From: Pseudomonas protegens CHA0
GTDB taxonomy: Bacteria; Pseudomonadota; Gammaproteobacteria; Pseudomonadales; Pseudomonadaceae
Direction: 5' to 3'
NCBI RefSeq assembly: GCF_000397205.1
Contig: NC_021237.1
Location: 4,093,001-4,157,000 of the forward strand
DNA length: 64,000 nucleotides
In this document: in pieces, positions 62,994 to 64,000 of the stretch
How the letters are laid out: every line of letters starts with the position of its first letter
Position numbering within the stretch: the first letter of the stretch is position 1
Program-made: the position numbers and the translations under genes
The notes under the pieces: generated by a model
The model's input: the letters and a program-made list of their open reading frames with translations, nothing else
Database searches by the model: none
What the model was told of the DNA's origin: nothing

Positions 62994-63192
62994 TTACGGG
63001 TGCCCCTTACAGGGTGAAACGGGAAACCGGTGAATCACGTGCTTAACTAAAAAGCCGTGGCCAGTCCGGTGCTGCCCCCGCAACGGTAAGCGAGCGAAGT
63101 GTCAGATCCACTGTGCCAAGGCATGGGAAGGCGACACTTGCTGGCACGGCATGACACAGCCCTGCCCCTCGCAAGCCCGGAGACCGGCCCGC
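62994..63192 (+). promoter_or_regulatory. Cobalamin riboswitch (plus strand) controlling cbtB-cbtA
   Basis: The plus strand carries the usual order: GGGTGAAACGGGAAACCGGTG (in two parts, 63013-63032), GTGCTGCCCCCGCAACGGTA (63069-63088), the GCCACTG-like segment CCACTGTGCC (63108-63117), CATGGGAAGGC and the 3' TCGCAAGCCCGGAGACCGGC. An intrinsic terminator follows at 63236-63262. Confidence 0.93.
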
Positions 63193-63235
63193 AACACTTA
63201 CATAACAACCCGCGGTGGGCGGGCGCTGTTGCAAA

Positions 63236-63262
63236 CCCTGCGTGGCCATCACGCGGGGTTTT
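63236..63262 (+). terminator. Intrinsic terminator, riboswitch expression platform
   Basis: CCCTGCGTG (63236-63244), loop GCCAT and CACGCGGGG (63250-63258) form a 9-bp stem with one G-U pair, followed by TTTT. It lies between the riboswitch and cbtB, so B12 binding probably ends transcription early. Confidence 0.8.
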
Positions 63263-63302
63263 CCTGCGCCTCTACCCCGCTGACACTCCAGAGGGAAGCG
63301 CC

Positions 63303-63491
63303 ATGTCGATCATCAGCAGCACCAGCCACTCCGCCAGCACGACCTCCACCCTGAGCCAGCGCCTGGTGGCCGCCATCGGCGCCTCGATCCTCGGCGCGTG
63401 CCTGGTGTACTTCGCCGGCTTCTCCCACATCGAGGCGGTGCACAACGCGGCTCACGACACCCGCCACAGCGCCGCCTTCCCTTGCCATTGA
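63303..63491 (+). CDS. cbtB: Cobalt transporter subunit CbtB
   Basis: A 62-aa inner-membrane protein with one predicted helix (LVAAIGASILGACLVYFAG) and a His-rich C-terminus (SHIEAVHNAAHDTRHSAAFPCH). The His-rich tail is characteristic of CbtB and may hold cobalt. It sits between the B12 riboswitch/terminator and cbtA, 11 bp upstream of that gene. ATG 63303 has AGAGGGAAGCGCC upstream. Typical family length is about 60 residues. Confidence 0.92.
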   Translation: MSIISSTSHSASTTSTLSQRLVAAIGASILGACLVYFAGFSHIEAVHNAAHDTRHSAAFPCH

Positions 63492-63502
63492 GACCTGCCG
63501 AC

Positions 63503-64000
63503 ATGATCAAGCGTATCGCGCAAACCGCAGGTTTCACCGGCCTCTTGGCCGCCCTGCTGCTGACCCTGCTGCAAAGCTTCTGGGTCGCCCCGTTGATCCT
63601 GCAGGCGGAAACCTATGAAAAGGCCCCCGCGGCCGAAGTCCATGAGCACGCCGAAGGCGCCATGGCCGCCCACAGCCACGATGCCGAAGCCTGGGAGCCG
63701 GAAGACGGCTGGCAGCGCGTGCTGTCCACCACCGGAGGCAACCTGGTGGTGGCCGTGGGCTTCGCCCTGATGCTGGCCGGCCTCTACACCCTGCGCGCGC
63801 CGAACCGCACGTCCCAGGGCCTGCTCTGGGGCCTGGCCGGCTATGCCACCTTCTGCCTGGCGCCGACCCTGGGCCTGCCGCCGGAACTGCCGGGCACCGC
63901 CGCAGCCGACCTGGCACAGCGGCAGATCTGGTGGGTCGGCACCGCCGCCTCCACCGCTGTGGGCATTGCCCTGATCGTGTTCGCCCGCAACTGGCTGCTG
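63503..64000 (+). CDS. cbtA: Cobalt transporter subunit CbtA (partial, runs off the window)
   Basis: The first 166 codons of a polytopic membrane protein. TM1 is IKRIAQTAGFTGLLAALLLTLLQSF; a His-rich loop (VHEHAEGAMAAHSH) follows, then LVVAVGFALMLAGLYTLR, LLWGLAGYATFCLAPTLGLPPELPG and GTAASTAVGIALIVFA. The PPELPG loop with adjacent Trp pair (QIWWVGTAA) is typical of CbtA. With CbtB it is a predicted B12-regulated cobalt uptake system. The 3' end is beyond the window. Confidence 0.93.
   Translation, partial: MIKRIAQTAGFTGLLAALLLTLLQSFWVAPLILQAETYEKAPAAEVHEHAEGAMAAHSHDAEAWEPEDGWQRVLSTTGGNLVVAVGFALMLAGLYTLRAPNRTSQGLLWGLAGYATFCLAPTLGLPPELPGTAAADLAQRQIWWVGTAASTAVGIALIVFARNWLL

Noticed and set aside
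59362..63033. 1223-codon plus-strand open frame
   Set aside because: It is antisense to cobN and cobW and crosses the riboswitch; its translation has no domain features.

Overview
The window is high-GC DNA with the gene content, codon use and REP repeats of a fluorescent Pseudomonas (P. protegens/chlororaphis/fluorescens type). This is a judgement from gene families and repeats, not from a marker gene. It is densely coding. No rRNA, tRNA, CRISPR array, transposase or phage gene was seen.

Layout. 185-5773: a Fur-box-preceded iron-starvation cassette (ECF sigma factor, FecR-like anti-sigma, STN-type TonB receptor) with a di-heme cytochrome c peroxidase/MauG-family gene attached. 5794-5908 is a remnant of an FMN-dependent alpha-hydroxy-acid dehydrogenase, next to a stand-alone PTS IIA protein. 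6722-12765: an outer membrane factor/adaptor/RND pump operon. 12794-21803: a metal-chelate locus with a molbindin, an NtaA/SnaA-type flavin monooxygenase, a TonB receptor, an IclR regulator and FepC/B/D/G-like ferric-catecholate ABC transporter genes. The two divergent promoters here share a 26-bp operator-like sequence and each has a Fur box. 21883-23662: an unusual cysteine-rich protein and a LuxR solo, with a perfect dyad placed 42.5 bp upstream of the predicted start of transcription. 23697-29471: a serine hydrolase, an ATP-grasp protein, a DHFR-like/TetR pair and a LysR/epimerase pair.

29453-40703: a pertactin-like autotransporter facing a four-gene signalling cassette (hybrid kinase, REC-EAL phosphodiesterase, unorthodox kinase with REC and HPt, LuxR-type regulator). 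The cassette has the architecture of PvrS-PvrR-RcsC-RcsB, which in P. aeruginosa PA14 controls CupD fimbriae. 40876-45219: an Lrp regulator and a divergent operon of an acetylpolyamine/HDAC-type deacetylase, an ornithine cyclodeaminase family protein and an amino-acid permease. 45337-53983: a membrane protein, then a minus-strand catabolic cluster (LysR, tartrate/malate-type dehydrogenase, aldehyde dehydrogenase, SDR, cyclase, small unknown protein, thiolase). 54068-55714: a two-HKD phospholipase D family protein.

55896-64000: cobalt/B12 genes. On the minus strand a cobalamin riboswitch precedes cobW, cobN and a chlI-chlD gene that appears to use a programmed -1 frameshift (A AAA AAG followed by a 13-bp stem) to make both an AAA+ subunit and an AAA+/VWA fusion. 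On the plus strand a second cobalamin riboswitch with an intrinsic terminator precedes cbtB and cbtA, the latter cut by the window end.

The strongest items for follow-up are the chlD frameshift, the divergent cobalamin riboswitches, the RcsCB/PvrSR-like cassette facing an autotransporter, the shared IclR-type operators of the chelate locus, and the LuxR-solo/cysteine-rich gene pair.
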